DNA of 64,000 nucleotides from assembly GCF_900660445.2 (NCBI RefSeq), contig NZ_LR214938.2:1-64000 (forward strand). Direction: 5' to 3'. Shown piece by piece: positions 23,991 to 34,212 of this stretch. A program made the position numbers and the translations under genes. The notes beneath the pieces are model-generated. The model had not been told where the DNA came from. It saw only the letters and a list, made by a program, of their open reading frames with translations, and made no database searches. Every line of letters begins with the position of its first letter. Position 1 is the stretch's first letter. This DNA is from Metamycoplasma salivarium. Lineage in GTDB: Bacteria; Bacillota_I; Bacilli_A; Mycoplasmatales; Metamycoplasmataceae.

Positions 23991-24206
23991 ATGGCAAAAG
24001 ACGCAATTAAAATGTCTGGAAAAATAACAAAAGTTTTCTCTACTAAAGATTATGAAGTGCTTTTAGATAATGGAATTTCTATTAAAGCATTTACCTCAGG
24101 AAAAATGACATTACATAATATTAAAATGATTCCTGGCGATATAGTAGATGTCGAACTAAGTCCTTATGATATGACAAAAGGACGCATTGTTTATAGACAA
24201 AAATAA
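23991..24206 (+). CDS. infA: Translation initiation factor IF-1
   Basis: A 71-residue S1-fold protein of normal IF-1 length, ending in the conserved KGRIVYRQK. The ATG directly follows the map stop. Confidence 0.97.
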   Translation: MAKDAIKMSGKITKVFSTKDYEVLLDNGISIKAFTSGKMTLHNIKMIPGDIVDVELSPYDMTKGRIVYRQK

Positions 24207-24215
24207 GGAGAAAAT

Positions 24216-24329
24216 ATGAAAGTTAGAGCTTCAATTAAGCGTATTTGCAAAGATTGCAAATTAATTAAAAGACATGGCATCAATCGAATTATTTGTATTA
24301 ACCCAAAACACAAACAAAGACAAGGATAA
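24216..24329 (+). CDS. rpmJ: 50S ribosomal protein L36
   Basis: A 37-residue L36 with [14 protein letters not shown] and the zinc ligands CxxC, then Cys and His further on. AAGGAG lies 6 bp upstream of the ATG. Confidence 0.96.
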   Translation: MKVRASIKRICKDCKLIKRHGINRIICINPKHKQRQG

Positions 24330-24332
24330 AAA

Positions 24333-24707
24333 ATGGCTAGAGTTTTAAACATTGAAATTCCCAACAATAAAAGAGTAGTTATTTCATTAACTTACATTTA
24401 TGGAATTGGTAGAACATTAGCTGCAAAAATTTGTGCTGATGCTAAAATTTCTGAAGATAAAAGAGTTAAAGATCTAACAGATGACGAATTAACTCGTATT
24501 CGTGAAGAAGCTAAAAAATACACCACCGAAGGTGATTTAAGACGTGAAGTTAACCTAAATATTAAAAGATTAATGGAAATTAAATCATATCGTGGTATTA
24601 GACATCGTAAAGGCTTACCTGTACGTGGTCAATGTACTCAAAAAAATGCAAGAACAAGAAAAGGTCCTAGAAAGACAATCGCTGGTAAGAAGGGAACAAC
24701 TAAATAA
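24333..24707 (+). CDS. rpsM: 30S ribosomal protein S13
   Basis: A 124-residue S13 ([51 protein letters not shown] at the basic C-terminus). TAATG overlap with rpsK. Confidence 0.97.
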   Translation: MARVLNIEIPNNKRVVISLTYIYGIGRTLAAKICADAKISEDKRVKDLTDDELTRIREEAKKYTTEGDLRREVNLNIKRLMEIKSYRGIRHRKGLPVRGQCTQKNARTRKGPRKTIAGKKGTTK

Positions 24708-25081
24708 TGGCTAAAAAAGTTAAAAAGACAATTACTCAAGGTATTGCTCACATTTATTCAACTTACCAAAATACAATTGTTTCATTCTCAGATTTAAAAG
24801 GTAATGTTTTTGCATGAAGCTCATCAGGAGCTATTGGTTATAAAGGAACCAAGAAAAAAACTCCTTATGCTGCTGGCTTAGCTGCAGCTGCTGCTTTAGA
24901 AAAAGCAAAAGAATTTGGACTTAAAGAAGTTTCAATTTTAGTTAAAGGGATAGGCCCTGGAAAATCAACTGCACGTAAACAAATTGAAACTAGTGGACTT
25001 GTAATTAAAGAAGTAAAAGACGTAACTCCAACTCCTCACAATGGTACTCGTCCTCCTAAAAAGATTCTTAACAGAGAATAA
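24707..25081 (+). CDS. rpsK: 30S ribosomal protein S11
   Basis: A 124-residue S11 ([47 protein letters not shown] end). Confidence 0.97.
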
Positions 25082-25114
25082 CATAACATCATTAAATTAA
25101 GGAAATTATTAAAT

Positions 25115-26155
25115 ATGGAAAAATTTCAAAAAATTACATATAAAGAATTATTAGCTGAAAAAATTAATGATTTTGAAACAACATTTGTCATTGAACCTTT
25201 AATGAGAGGTTATGGAAATACTTTAGGAACAGTTATTAGAAGAACATTACTATCTTCAATTACATCAGTAGCTCCATTTGCAATTAAAATCAACAATGTT
25301 GAACATGAATTTGAAATCATTAGTGGTATTAGAGAAGATGTTATCAACATCATTGCAAATATAAGAGCAATTCATTTTACTTACAATCCAGAATTATTTG
25401 GTAAAGATAATTTAGCAAAAATTTCATTTAAATCAACTAAAGAAGGCGAAATTTTAGCTTCTGATATTGCTGATACTAATGGACTTGAAATTGTAAATAA
25501 AGATCAATATATTTGTACTATCGCTAAAGGTGGATCATTAGAATTTGATTTATTTCTAAGAACTGGTCGTGGATATATTGATTTTGAAGAAAATAAATCT
25601 GTAATCCAAGAATATGGTCCAAAACTTGCTTCAAAAATTAAAAATGGTAAGTTTTTAGCAATTGATAGTGACTTTTCACCAGTCACAAACTGTGCAATTC
25701 ATATTGAAGAATTAAATACAGGTTCAACAATTGAACATGAACGTTTAAAGATTACATTAAAAACAAATGGCACAATTTATGCTAAAGATGCAATGGAACA
25801 GGCAGCAAAAATTATTATTGCTCATTTCCAAATTATAGGAAACATTGATGCCTTGCAAACCATTGATTTATTTGAAGAAATAACCAATAAGAAAGAAAAT
25901 GTTACTTTAAATGAAATTTCAATTGACAAATTGAATTTAACAATTAGAAGTTTAAATGCATTGCGTAGAGCAAATTACAATACCATTGATGAACTTTCTA
26001 AATTAACAGAAGAAGAACTTTCAAACATTAAAAACTTAGGTAAGAAATCTGTTGAAGATATTATTGAAAAATTAGCTGTTTGAAAAGAAAAGAAAGCTGC
26101 CAGTGAAGAAGTAAGTTCTGAAGCTAATAATGATAATGACGAAGGAGATAAATAA
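25115..26155 (+). CDS. rpoA: RNA polymerase alpha subunit
   Basis: A 346-residue alpha subunit. The N-terminal dimerisation domain includes GYGNTLGTVIRRTLLSS. A C-terminal domain (about residues 250-320) has the helix-hairpin-helix ending LTEEELSNIKNLGKKSVEDI. Translation continues through a TGA-Trp at 26081 into an acidic 23-residue tail. TAATG overlap with rplQ. The intact C-terminal domain means activators that touch alpha could work here. Confidence 0.97.
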
Positions 26156-26520
26156 TGGCTAATCCAAAACAATTATTTAGAAGAAACTCTGAATGATGAA
26201 ATCATGTTGAGAGATCTTTAGTTACTGATGTTATTATTCATTCTGAAATTACAACTACATTAGAACGTGCAAAAAGAATTAAATCAAAAATTGACAAAAT
26301 GATTGCATTAGGAAAAATCAATACCTTGTCATCAAGACGTCAAGCAATCAAATACTTAATTAATAAACCTTCAAAAGATCCTAAAAAAGATGCAGTACAA
26401 TATCTATTTTCAGTTGTTGCACCTAAATATAAAGACCGTAATGGTGGATATACAAGAATAATTAAAGTTGCAAACCGTAAAGGCGATAATGCAAAGATGG
26501 CAATTATTCAATTAGTTTAA
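26155..26520 (+). CDS. rplQ: 50S ribosomal protein L17
   Basis: A 121-residue L17 ([17 protein letters not shown] with two TGA-Trp codons; [18 protein letters not shown]). Last gene of the classical alpha operon. Confidence 0.97.
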
Positions 26521-26574
26521 TATTTATTAATAAACTTACATATTACTAAACTAAAATAAATTAAGGAGATAAAA

Positions 26575-26772
26575 ATGGCTATAACCCCAAAAAGAAAAAC
26601 ATCTAAGCAAAGAAAACATCTACGTAGATCACATCATGCATTAGATGAAGTTACCTTAACAGAATGCCCTCAATGTAAACAACCAATTATTCCTCACCAA
26701 GCATGTAAATATTGTGGTTTTTATAAGGCAAAAAAGGTTATTAAAAAAGCAATTAACGATAAAATTAAATAA
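26575..26772 (+). CDS. rpmF: 50S ribosomal protein L32
   Basis: A 65-residue L32 starting MAITPKRKTSKQRKHLRR with a zinc site CPQC...CKYC. AAGGAGA is upstream. A strong terminator 30 bp downstream closes the supercluster. Confidence 0.95.
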   Translation: MAITPKRKTSKQRKHLRRSHHALDEVTLTECPQCKQPIIPHQACKYCGFYKAKKVIKKAINDKIK

Positions 26773-26801
26773 TTTAAGTTCAATTTTAATAAATAAGAAA
26801 G

Positions 26802-26831
26802 ACTATCATTACTAATTTGATAGTTTTTTTA
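26802..26831 (+). terminator. Terminator of the ribosomal supercluster
   Basis: ACTATCA pairs with TGATAGT around a 9-nt loop, followed by seven T. Confidence 0.85.
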
Positions 26832-26849
26832 TTTACTTTAAAAATAAAT

Positions 26850-26873
26850 AAAAAAAAGACTCCGCAGAATCTT
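26850..26873 (-). terminator. Terminator of the candidate small RNA
   Basis: Seven-bp stem AAGATTC/GAGTCTT with a UGCG tetraloop, then eight T on the minus strand. Confidence 0.75.
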
Positions 26874-26955
26874 TTAAAGATTATGTAGAGAAATAAGTAT
26901 TGCTACTCGGATAAGATATTAACTATGTTAATCCACAAAATTTCTTTTATGAATT
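26850..26955 (-). ncRNA. Candidate small RNA
   Basis: A transcript of about 105 nt is predicted on the minus strand. Its promoter is TTGAAA-N17-TATTAT. Its terminator is AAGATTC-TGCG-GAGTCTT followed by eight T, with a stable C(UGCG)G tetraloop. The G-U pair in that stem makes it a better hairpin on this strand than on the plus strand. Inside, ATTAAC-ATA-GTTAAT forms a second hairpin, and GTAG/CTAC a third. No ORF with a start is visible. It does not look like SRP RNA (no GGAA tetraloop), tmRNA or RNase P RNA. Confidence 0.5.
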
Positions 26956-26961
26956 AATTAA

Positions 26962-26990
26962 ATAATACAACTTTTTTGTATTTTTTTCAA
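26962..26990 (-). promoter_or_regulatory. Promoter of the candidate small RNA
   Basis: Minus-strand TTGAAA (26985-26990) and TATTAT (26962-26967) at the ideal 17-bp spacing. Confidence 0.6.
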
Positions 26991-27026
26991 AAAATTAATG
27001 TAATATTTAAGGTGTAAAGGAAAAAA

Positions 27027-27221
27027 ATGACACAACCTAATTTGCATACAATGTACAATACAAAGACATTTGCAGCTTATGATTCTGGCATTTTTTCACA
27101 TGCATTTTTTAACTTAATTATTAAGAATCTAGTTATTATTTGCGACAACAATATGTCAATTTTTGCAAATGAAAACTATATTGAAGGAGAAGTTAAAAAT
27201 GCCCAAACCGTTTCAGCATAA
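27027..27221 (+). CDS. Small ORF, possible gene remnant
   Basis: A 64-residue ORF with AAAGGA 7 bp before the ATG. The product is not recognised. The stretch KNLVIICDNNMSIFAN faintly recalls the IxNDNxMSI segment of thiamine-dependent enzymes such as DXS, so it may be a decayed fragment, but the match is too short to rely on. It lies in the gene-poor gap between rpmF and oppA. Confidence 0.3.
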   Translation: MTQPNLHTMYNTKTFAAYDSGIFSHAFFNLIIKNLVIICDNNMSIFANENYIEGEVKNAQTVSA

Positions 27222-27282
27222 GCTATATCAAGCTTATAAAAATAATAAAATAGTTAAATATCTGGCTTTTAGAGGAACTTAA
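27199..27282 (+). CDS. Small ORF overlapping the previous one
   Basis: A 27-residue basic ORF (MPKPFQHKLYQAYKNN start) with GGAGAAG 6 bp upstream. It overlaps the end of the preceding ORF by 23 bp in another frame. The pair may be one frameshifted remnant or two short peptides. No family recognised. Confidence 0.2.
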   Translation: MPKPFQHKLYQAYKNNKIVKYLAFRGT

Positions 27283-27324
27283 ACTCAAATTTTGTTGTCC
27301 TAAAGTTGCAGCAAAATCAAACAA

Positions 27325-27435
27325 CTAAGGAAAAATTTCTCTATTAAGAAACATATTTTTAACTAAAAAAATTCCCAAAAAGCCAATTATTAATGAAAAC
27401 AAATAAAAAATAAATTCAAAACCAATCCAAAACAT
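27325..27435 (-). CDS. Possible 36-residue membrane peptide
   Basis: A very hydrophobic ORF (MFWIGFEFIFYLFSLIIGFL) on the minus strand, diverging from oppA. After its TAG the frame stays open for about 30 more residues, which may mean decay of a longer gene. No Shine-Dalgarno is seen. Otherwise the 27283-27525 stretch holds only the inverted repeats before oppA. Confidence 0.2.
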   Translation of the reverse strand: MFWIGFEFIFYLFSLIIGFLGIFLVKNMFLNREIFP

Positions 27436-27444
27436 TAAACTAAC

Positions 27445-27467
27445 TTATAATATAAACTATATTATAA
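27445..27467. promoter_or_regulatory. Perfect 10-bp inverted repeat at the opp promoter region
   Basis: TTATAATATA and TATATTATAA are exact reverse complements separated by AAC. It contains -10-like TATAAT or TATATT on each strand, so it could be paired divergent promoters or an operator. Confidence 0.5.
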
Positions 27468-27475
27468 AAATAATT

Positions 27476-27494
27476 ATAGACATATTATGTCTAT
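27476..27494 (+). promoter_or_regulatory. Hairpin in the opp leader
   Basis: ATAGACAT and ATGTCTAT pair perfectly around ATT, 32 bp before the oppA ATG. No T-run follows directly, so an operator or mRNA-stability hairpin is likelier than a terminator. Confidence 0.5.
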
Positions 27495-27525
27495 GTAAAA
27501 ATATATAAAAAAAGGAAACAATACA

Positions 27526-30270
27526 ATGGAAAAAACCAAAAGAACAAAAGTGTTATTTGGAACATTAGCACCTATTGTTGGAATATTAGGTGTTGCACCA
27601 GTATTATTAAGCGCTGGATGTAAACGGTTACCTGATAACGTTAAGTCAAATCGTTTTGTGTATGAATATAACTCACCATATACACCAAAAGAATTTGATG
27701 AAGATGCAAGTAGATCATATGGTAGTTTTTTAGAAACTTCTAAATGACAATTTACACATTCAACATTTTTAAGTAAAACAGGATTAAATGCTGCAAACAT
27801 CAATGCCAAAAAGCAAATTTTAGAACCTACTTTTTGAAAATATCGTCTTGAATTAGCAAAAGAAGTTATTTTAACTTTAAAAAATGGCACAACCAAAGTT
27901 TATGATAATGATAATGCAGAAGTAAGGCCTGCTGCTGATAAATCAGATGGAACTTATTCAAAATCATCAATTAAAGCTACATCAAAAGATTCAAAATCAA
28001 TTAACAGTGAAGCATTTTGAAATGACTTATTAAATACTGTAAAGATGCAATTTACAATTAAGGATAACATTTATTATACAAACCACAAAGGCGAAAAAAC
28101 TCCTTATAAAGTTGTTGCACGTGACTTTTACTACACTTGATTAAGAACCAAATTAATCACTCAAAAAGAAAGAATTGCTAATGGTGGAACTAAAGAACTT
28201 GACGAATTAGCTAATAAACAATTATGTGAACCTAGCTCAAAAACTTTTACTGACAATGATAGTTATGGTAATGAATATTTATACAAAGTATTCAACCTAA
28301 ATTCTAGTGATTTTTCAGATGAAAGTAAATTTATTACCAAATATAATGGTGAAGATGCTGTAACATTTGATGCTAAAGATAAGAATGCAAATACAAAAAG
28401 TCAATTTAGAAACTTTTGAGATAAATGTTTATTTTCTAACTACGATTGAATGACAGTATCATCACAATATATTGATGATATGAATGAACATCCTGAAAAA
28501 TTTAAATTCTATAGCTATTTGAATGAAGAAGTAAGTTCAGATCTTAAGACAAAATTAGGTCCCGGTAAAACTCATACTGGTAAATTCTGACAAACCGGTG
28601 GTTACTGATATGGTGTATCAACAATGACAACATTATTTGCTGGACCATATTATGCAGAAACATATGATGCAACTAACTACTGAAGATCATATAAGAAAAA
28701 TTCAAATTACTGGGACACTGAATGAGTTAATGCAGATAATAATCTGAAAGAAATAAGAATGAAATATGCAAAATCATCTGAAATCGACAAAGAACAATTT
28801 TACAAAAATCAATTTACATTCTATAAAAATGGTGATGTGACTTCATTCCCTTATTCACAATTAAGTGACATTCAAAAAGCAGAAATTTTAAAAGATAAAG
28901 CTAGATTTGGATATAGATTTACTATGGATATAAATGAAGCAAATGCAAACTACATTTTTAACACCCAACCATTGGTAAAAACTCCTCCAAAAGGAACGGA
29001 TTTAAATAATTGATTCTTATTTAATGATGCTTATGCAAAAATGCTATATGGTTCAACAAGACAAGAAATTGCAGACGGAAAACAAACTTTAGATGCATAT
29101 GTGAGAGGTACAGGTCTTTCATTTAGAACAATTTTAGATGCTGCTGTTAACTGAAACTTTTTTGAATATTTAAGAAAAAATGGTGCAACTAAACCATGAG
29201 TTGCAAAATTAGCTGAAGATGGATATGTAGGTGGTTCTGAAGAAAACACTCAAACCATTAATGATTTCTACCAAAGAGTTAATGCATTATCTGCATATGA
29301 TAAAGATGGTAATTTAATTAAATATATTAAAAATGGAAATGAATTTAGTGCAATAACTCCAGAAATGAATGCAGATGTTACTGGAACAACTGATTTAGAA
29401 AAAATGAGATCTGCTGGATTTGACGTTTTAAAACAAAAACTTACAGAGTTGATTGCTAAATTTGATACTGAAAATCCATCATTAGCTGGCCAAGACTTTA
29501 CTATTGAAACTTACTTTCCATGACAAAACTTAGATGCAAAATACAAGAATGCATTAGACACTTTAGCTACTTTTTATAGTCAATTAAATCCAAGATTGAA
29601 ATTTAAATATACTCCATATACTCAAGACAAAGAAACACAATGAAAAAACTTTAGATATAATGGAACAGCCGGAATCGATTTTACAGGCTGAGGCTATGAC
29701 TATAACTCTTCCGCATCTGGATTTGATGGTTTAACTTCAGGAGTTCAATTACTTCAAACATTGGTATCAATTAAAAATGCTAATAATGCAACATTTGATA
29801 AGAATTTCCCAATGCTCAAGAAATTAGCAGAAGCTATATTTACTTATCAAACAGCACATCCTGTAAATAGCCCAGTGCCATTCGCAGACTTAGACAAAAT
29901 TAGCAACGCAGATTCATATAGATTCTTAAGATATGGTTTTTATGAATATACATTTGAAAAGAATACAACTACTGGTAGATATGAAATGAAATATGATGCT
30001 GATGGAAACCCTATTCCATTTGCAAATGCAACTGACTTTTCAGAATTTATTTCACTATTTTGACGTGACTATATTTCTAAAGAAAAAAATGAAGATATCA
30101 TTAAATTAACTACCGAACTTTCAACATATCTAAATGTTGATCCATATAACAACAGAATTGGTGTTTTAAATGAGAAATTAACACCTTCTTTACTAAACAA
30201 GTATTACAAAATGCCTACAATATTTGGTTCTACTACCCCTTACCGTGATATTACCATTGATAAAAAGTAG
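27526..30270 (+). CDS. oppA: Oligopeptide ABC transporter substrate-binding lipoprotein
   Basis: A 914-residue surface lipoprotein. The N-terminal signal (basic KTKRTK, then a hydrophobic stretch) ends in the lipobox LSAGC with Cys32. The body is Tyr/Trp/Asn-rich with many TGA-Trp codons and resembles the very long mycoplasma OppA proteins. It would capture peptides and, in relatives, also has adhesion or ATPase roles (known of the family, not shown here). First gene of oppABCDF, 6 bp before oppB. Lipidation would depend on Lgt, encoded at 784. Confidence 0.88.
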
Positions 30271-30276
30271 TGTCTT

Positions 30277-31647
30277 ATGTTTAAATACATTTGACAAAGA
30301 ATAGCATTTGCTATTCTTGCTTTATTTATTATATCGATATTAACTTTCAATTTGGTAGCATTATTTGCTCCTGATCCGCTCTCAAAAGTGGCTCAAAGGG
30401 AAGTTGAAGGAGCAACAGGACATATTAAACCAACTTATGATGCTGTCCTGCTGCGCCTTAGAATCGAGCACGGTATTATGTATAGTAAAGACCATCCAGT
30501 GCCAATAATTGTAAGATACTTTAGATATATTGGTAATATTTTGACTAAAGGTGACTTTGGATTTCTATATGATCCAAAGAATAACCCCAATTCAATCATA
30601 TTTACCAATATGACAAAATTATTCTTTAATCCATTAATTTACACTCTTGTGGTTTCGGTGCCTGCATTTGTTATAAGTGCAATACTTGGAACAGTGCTTG
30701 GTGTTGTAGCTGGATACAAACGTGGTACTTGGCATGATACGAGCATAAATATTTTTGTTTTAATATTTATTGCTTTACCATCATTTGTTATTGCTCCTTT
30801 AGTAATTGCAATAGCAACTAAATTAAAAATTTCACCTATTGTACCATCATTTTCTGAAGGTAAACCAATTGGTGAAGTAATAGTAGCATATTTACCTCCA
30901 ATTTTAGTTATGACTTTAGGTTCTCTTGCTGTTTATACAACTTATTCAAGAAACCAAGTTATTACTGTTTTAACTTCAAATTATGTTTTGATTGCTAAAA
31001 CAAAAGGATTAAGTAAAAAACAAATATTTACAAAATATGTTTTAAGAAATATATCAATTCCTTTGTTTGCCATTGTCTTTCCATCATTTGTTTTCTTATT
31101 AGCTGGAAGTATTGTTGTAGAAAGATATTGAAGTATTCCGGGAACTAGTCAAACAATAACTTATGCCTTTCCTAATGGTGAATTATTTGTAGTTATGTTC
31201 TCTACATTCTTCTTCTCTGCAATTTCATTTGGTTCTGAAATAATTGTCGATATTATGTATGCAATTTTGGACCCTAGAATTACATATGGAGCTAAAAGTA
31301 AGAAAAATTACATTTTATTTATCAAAATGTTAAATCATAGAAACAAATTAGTAAGAGAATTAAAAAATGCTAATGAATTAGAATTTGACTATTTGAAAGA
31401 CAATTTAGAATACAAACTTTCTGAACTTGCAGCAAATTTAAAGGATCAGAATCCTAATGAATTTGAACAAGGAAAACAAAATTTATTGCAACAATATGAA
31501 AATGATGTAAAAACTTTAAAAGAAAAAATTGAAATCGAGAAAGAACAATACTTTAAAGAAAAAGAAGAAAAACAAAATCAACTAATTAGAAATTCCATTT
31601 TTGCAAATGCAAATATAACTGTTGAAAAGGTTAATACTAATGACTAA
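30277..31647 (+). CDS. oppB: Oligopeptide ABC transporter permease OppB
   Basis: A 456-residue permease. An N-terminal membrane anchor (MFKYIWQRIAFAILALF) is followed by five segments and the cytoplasmic EAA loop with LIAKTKGLSKKQIFTKYVLRN. It is longer than typical OppB by about 110 residues: after the last membrane segment comes a charged, coiled-coil-like tail (KNANELEFDYLKDNLEY onward). The start is weakly supported, with no good Shine-Dalgarno, and may be coupled to oppA. It overlaps oppC by 8 bp. Confidence 0.92.
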
Positions 31648-32995
31648 ATTAACACCCAAAGAATTTAATAAAAAATATAAAATTAGTCAGGAACTTCAAG
31701 ATAAGTTTGATTTTGTTGCTCAATCTAAAAGACAAAATTTAACATCAATTGCAGGAAAGCCTAAAAAACTTGCATTTGAAATTGTAAAAAGGTTTTTTAC
31801 AAATCCCGCTGTTGTGATTGCTCTATTGGTTTTTATTGCATTAGTTTTGTGTTCAATATTAATACCTTTCTTTGCAAGAATTAGATATGGCATTATTCCT
31901 AATAAGCCTCTTAGTGAATTATCATATACTGATGGGTTACCTCCTATAAATTCACCATATGTTCTTAAAGCATATGATGGAACAAACAACCCGTTCGCTA
32001 AATTAGTTAAAGCAATTGCGGCAATGCCTTCTAACCAAAGAAAATATTTTGATTTCTTTATTAGCACTTTAACCATTGAAGGTGAAGTTCCTGATTTGGA
32101 TGCTATTAAAAATTCTGGAAATTTCGGACCATATAGTTATGTAGCAAATTACAATGCTTATGCATACTATCAAGCCCAATATTTATGAGATAGAATGACA
32201 AATGCGAAAAATGAAGGTTTGCCTATTACTGATGCTTTAATTGAATCAATTAAGAGTAAACTTCCTAATCTTAGACCTCTTTTGGGGACTTTCTCAGTAG
32301 GTAGTGATGTTGCAAAGGCTATTAAAAAAGGATCAGATGTTTGAATAACAACATGATATGCAACATGACGTGCTATTAAAATTGCCTTAATTGTTGCCAC
32401 AATTCAAACTGTTATTGGGGTTTCAATTGGTGCATATTTAGGTTTCCATGCAGGTAAAAAGCTAGACACTATTTTAATGAGGGTTATTGATATTTTCTTA
32501 GCATTGCCTGAACTTATTTGATTATTATTGTTCATCTCAATTTTTGGAACAACACAATGAGCATTAATTGGAGCATTAATAATTACTGGTTGAGCAGGAC
32601 CTGTTTCTGCAACAAGAATGTTTATCATCACTGTTAAAGATGAAGAATATATAGTAGCTGCTAAATCAATCGGCGCTTCTACAACTAGACAAGTATTTTC
32701 ACATGCATTACCAGCGATTATTGGAAAAGTTGCAACTAACTTTGTTAGAAGAATTCCATCAATTATTGTTAGTGTTGCATCATTAGCATTCTTAGGATTT
32801 TTCCAAGAAACCGAAGATGTTAACTTAGGGCAATTGTTAATTGCTTCAATTGAATATGTTTCAACTAACTTATGAATTTTACTTTTACCAGCAATAATAT
32901 TATTATCATTATCATTATCACTACACTTTATAGCTGTAGGTGTTCATGATGCACTTGACCCTAAAGTTATTAGAATGTCTAATAGAAAGAGATAG
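31640..32995 (+). CDS. oppC: Oligopeptide ABC transporter permease OppC
   Basis: A 451-residue permease. The long cytoplasmic N-terminus and first membrane segment (FVALVLCSILIPFF type) are followed by an outer loop of about 130 residues (residues 90-220), larger than usual. Then come the remaining segments with an EAA loop (YIVAAKSIGASTTRQVFSHALPAI). The start at 31640 has AAAAGG upstream. Confidence 0.92.
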
Positions 32996-32997
32996 TT

Positions 32998-34212
32998 ATG
33001 AATCAAGAACAAGATATTGAATTAAAAAATAATGAAAATGTAAAAGTAAGATCAAAAAAACAAAAAACAAGTGTTTTAAAAACTAAAATAGATGAAAAAA
33101 AATATGCAAAAATAAAACAACTTCAAAATTCATGAGCTGCTCCTGATTTTGAAGAACCAAATAAGTTATTAGAGGTTAGAAACTTACATGTTAGTTTTCC
33201 AATAGGAAGGAACAAAATTATTCACATTGTTCGTGGTGTAGATATAGATGTTTACCGTGGACAAATTATTGGATTGGTTGGTGAATCTGGTTCTGGAAAA
33301 TCTGTTACTTCAAAAACATTAATTAATGTTAATGAACATGGAATTATCTCTGCAGATAAGATGCAAATTAATAATTGGGAACTTACAAAGATTAAAAAAG
33401 AAAAATACTGACAATACATTAGAGGTTCAAAAATTGGATATATTCCGCAAGATCCTTTAACAAGCTTAAATCCTACAAGAATTATTGGAAAACAATTACT
33501 TGATGCATTAAATAATAATCTTGAATGGTCACATAAACCATTATCTGAAAAGAAAAATTATTTAATTGGTTTAATGAAACAATTTGGTTTGAGAGATGCG
33601 GAAAAAATCTTTTTTGCATATCCTCATACACTTTCTGGCGGTATGAAACAAAGAATTGTTATTACAATGGTTGTTGCTTTAAAACCTGAAATTATTATCG
33701 CTGATGAACCAACTACAGCGTTAGACCCTACAGTTCAAGCATCAGTCCTTGCTTTATTTGAAGATATTAGACAAAAAATGGGCATTTCTATTATTTTAAT
33801 TAGTCATAATATTTCAGTTATTGCTAAATTCTGTGATTTCATTTACGTTATGTATGCTGGTAAAATTGTTGAAAAAGGTACTAAAGAAGAAATTTTTACA
33901 GCACCAGCACATCCTTATACATGAGCTTTGATTTCAGCAATACCTGAGAATAAAGATGAAAGGTTATATACCATTCAGGGAACTCCACCTGATATGGCCA
34001 ATTTACCATTAGGTGATCCATTTGCTCCTAGAAATGAATATGCAATTGAAATCGACTATTTAAAAGAGCCTCCATTAATTCAAATTACTAAGACTCACTA
34101 TGCAGCAACGTGATTGTTACATCCAAAAGCACCAAAAGTTACACCTTCAGAAGAATTACAAAAACGTTTAGACGCATTTAAAAAGGCATTAAAACATGGA
34201 ACAAGAAAATAA
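32998..34212 (+). CDS. oppD: Oligopeptide ABC transporter ATPase OppD
   Basis: A 404-residue ATPase. A Lys-rich N-terminal extension of about 55 residues precedes Walker A GESGSGKS (about residue 97). It also has a Q-loop (YIPQDPLTSLNP), signature LSGGMKQR, Walker B IIIADEPTTALDP and an H-loop SHN. The C-terminal oligopeptide-type domain is present but lacks the Cys motif. Overlaps oppF by 17 bp. Confidence 0.95.

Noticed and set aside
26850-26955. SRP RNA, tmRNA or a riboswitch as identity of the candidate small RNA
   Set aside because: No GGAA-capped SRP helix, no tag reading frame with tRNA-like ends, and no recognised ligand-binding core.
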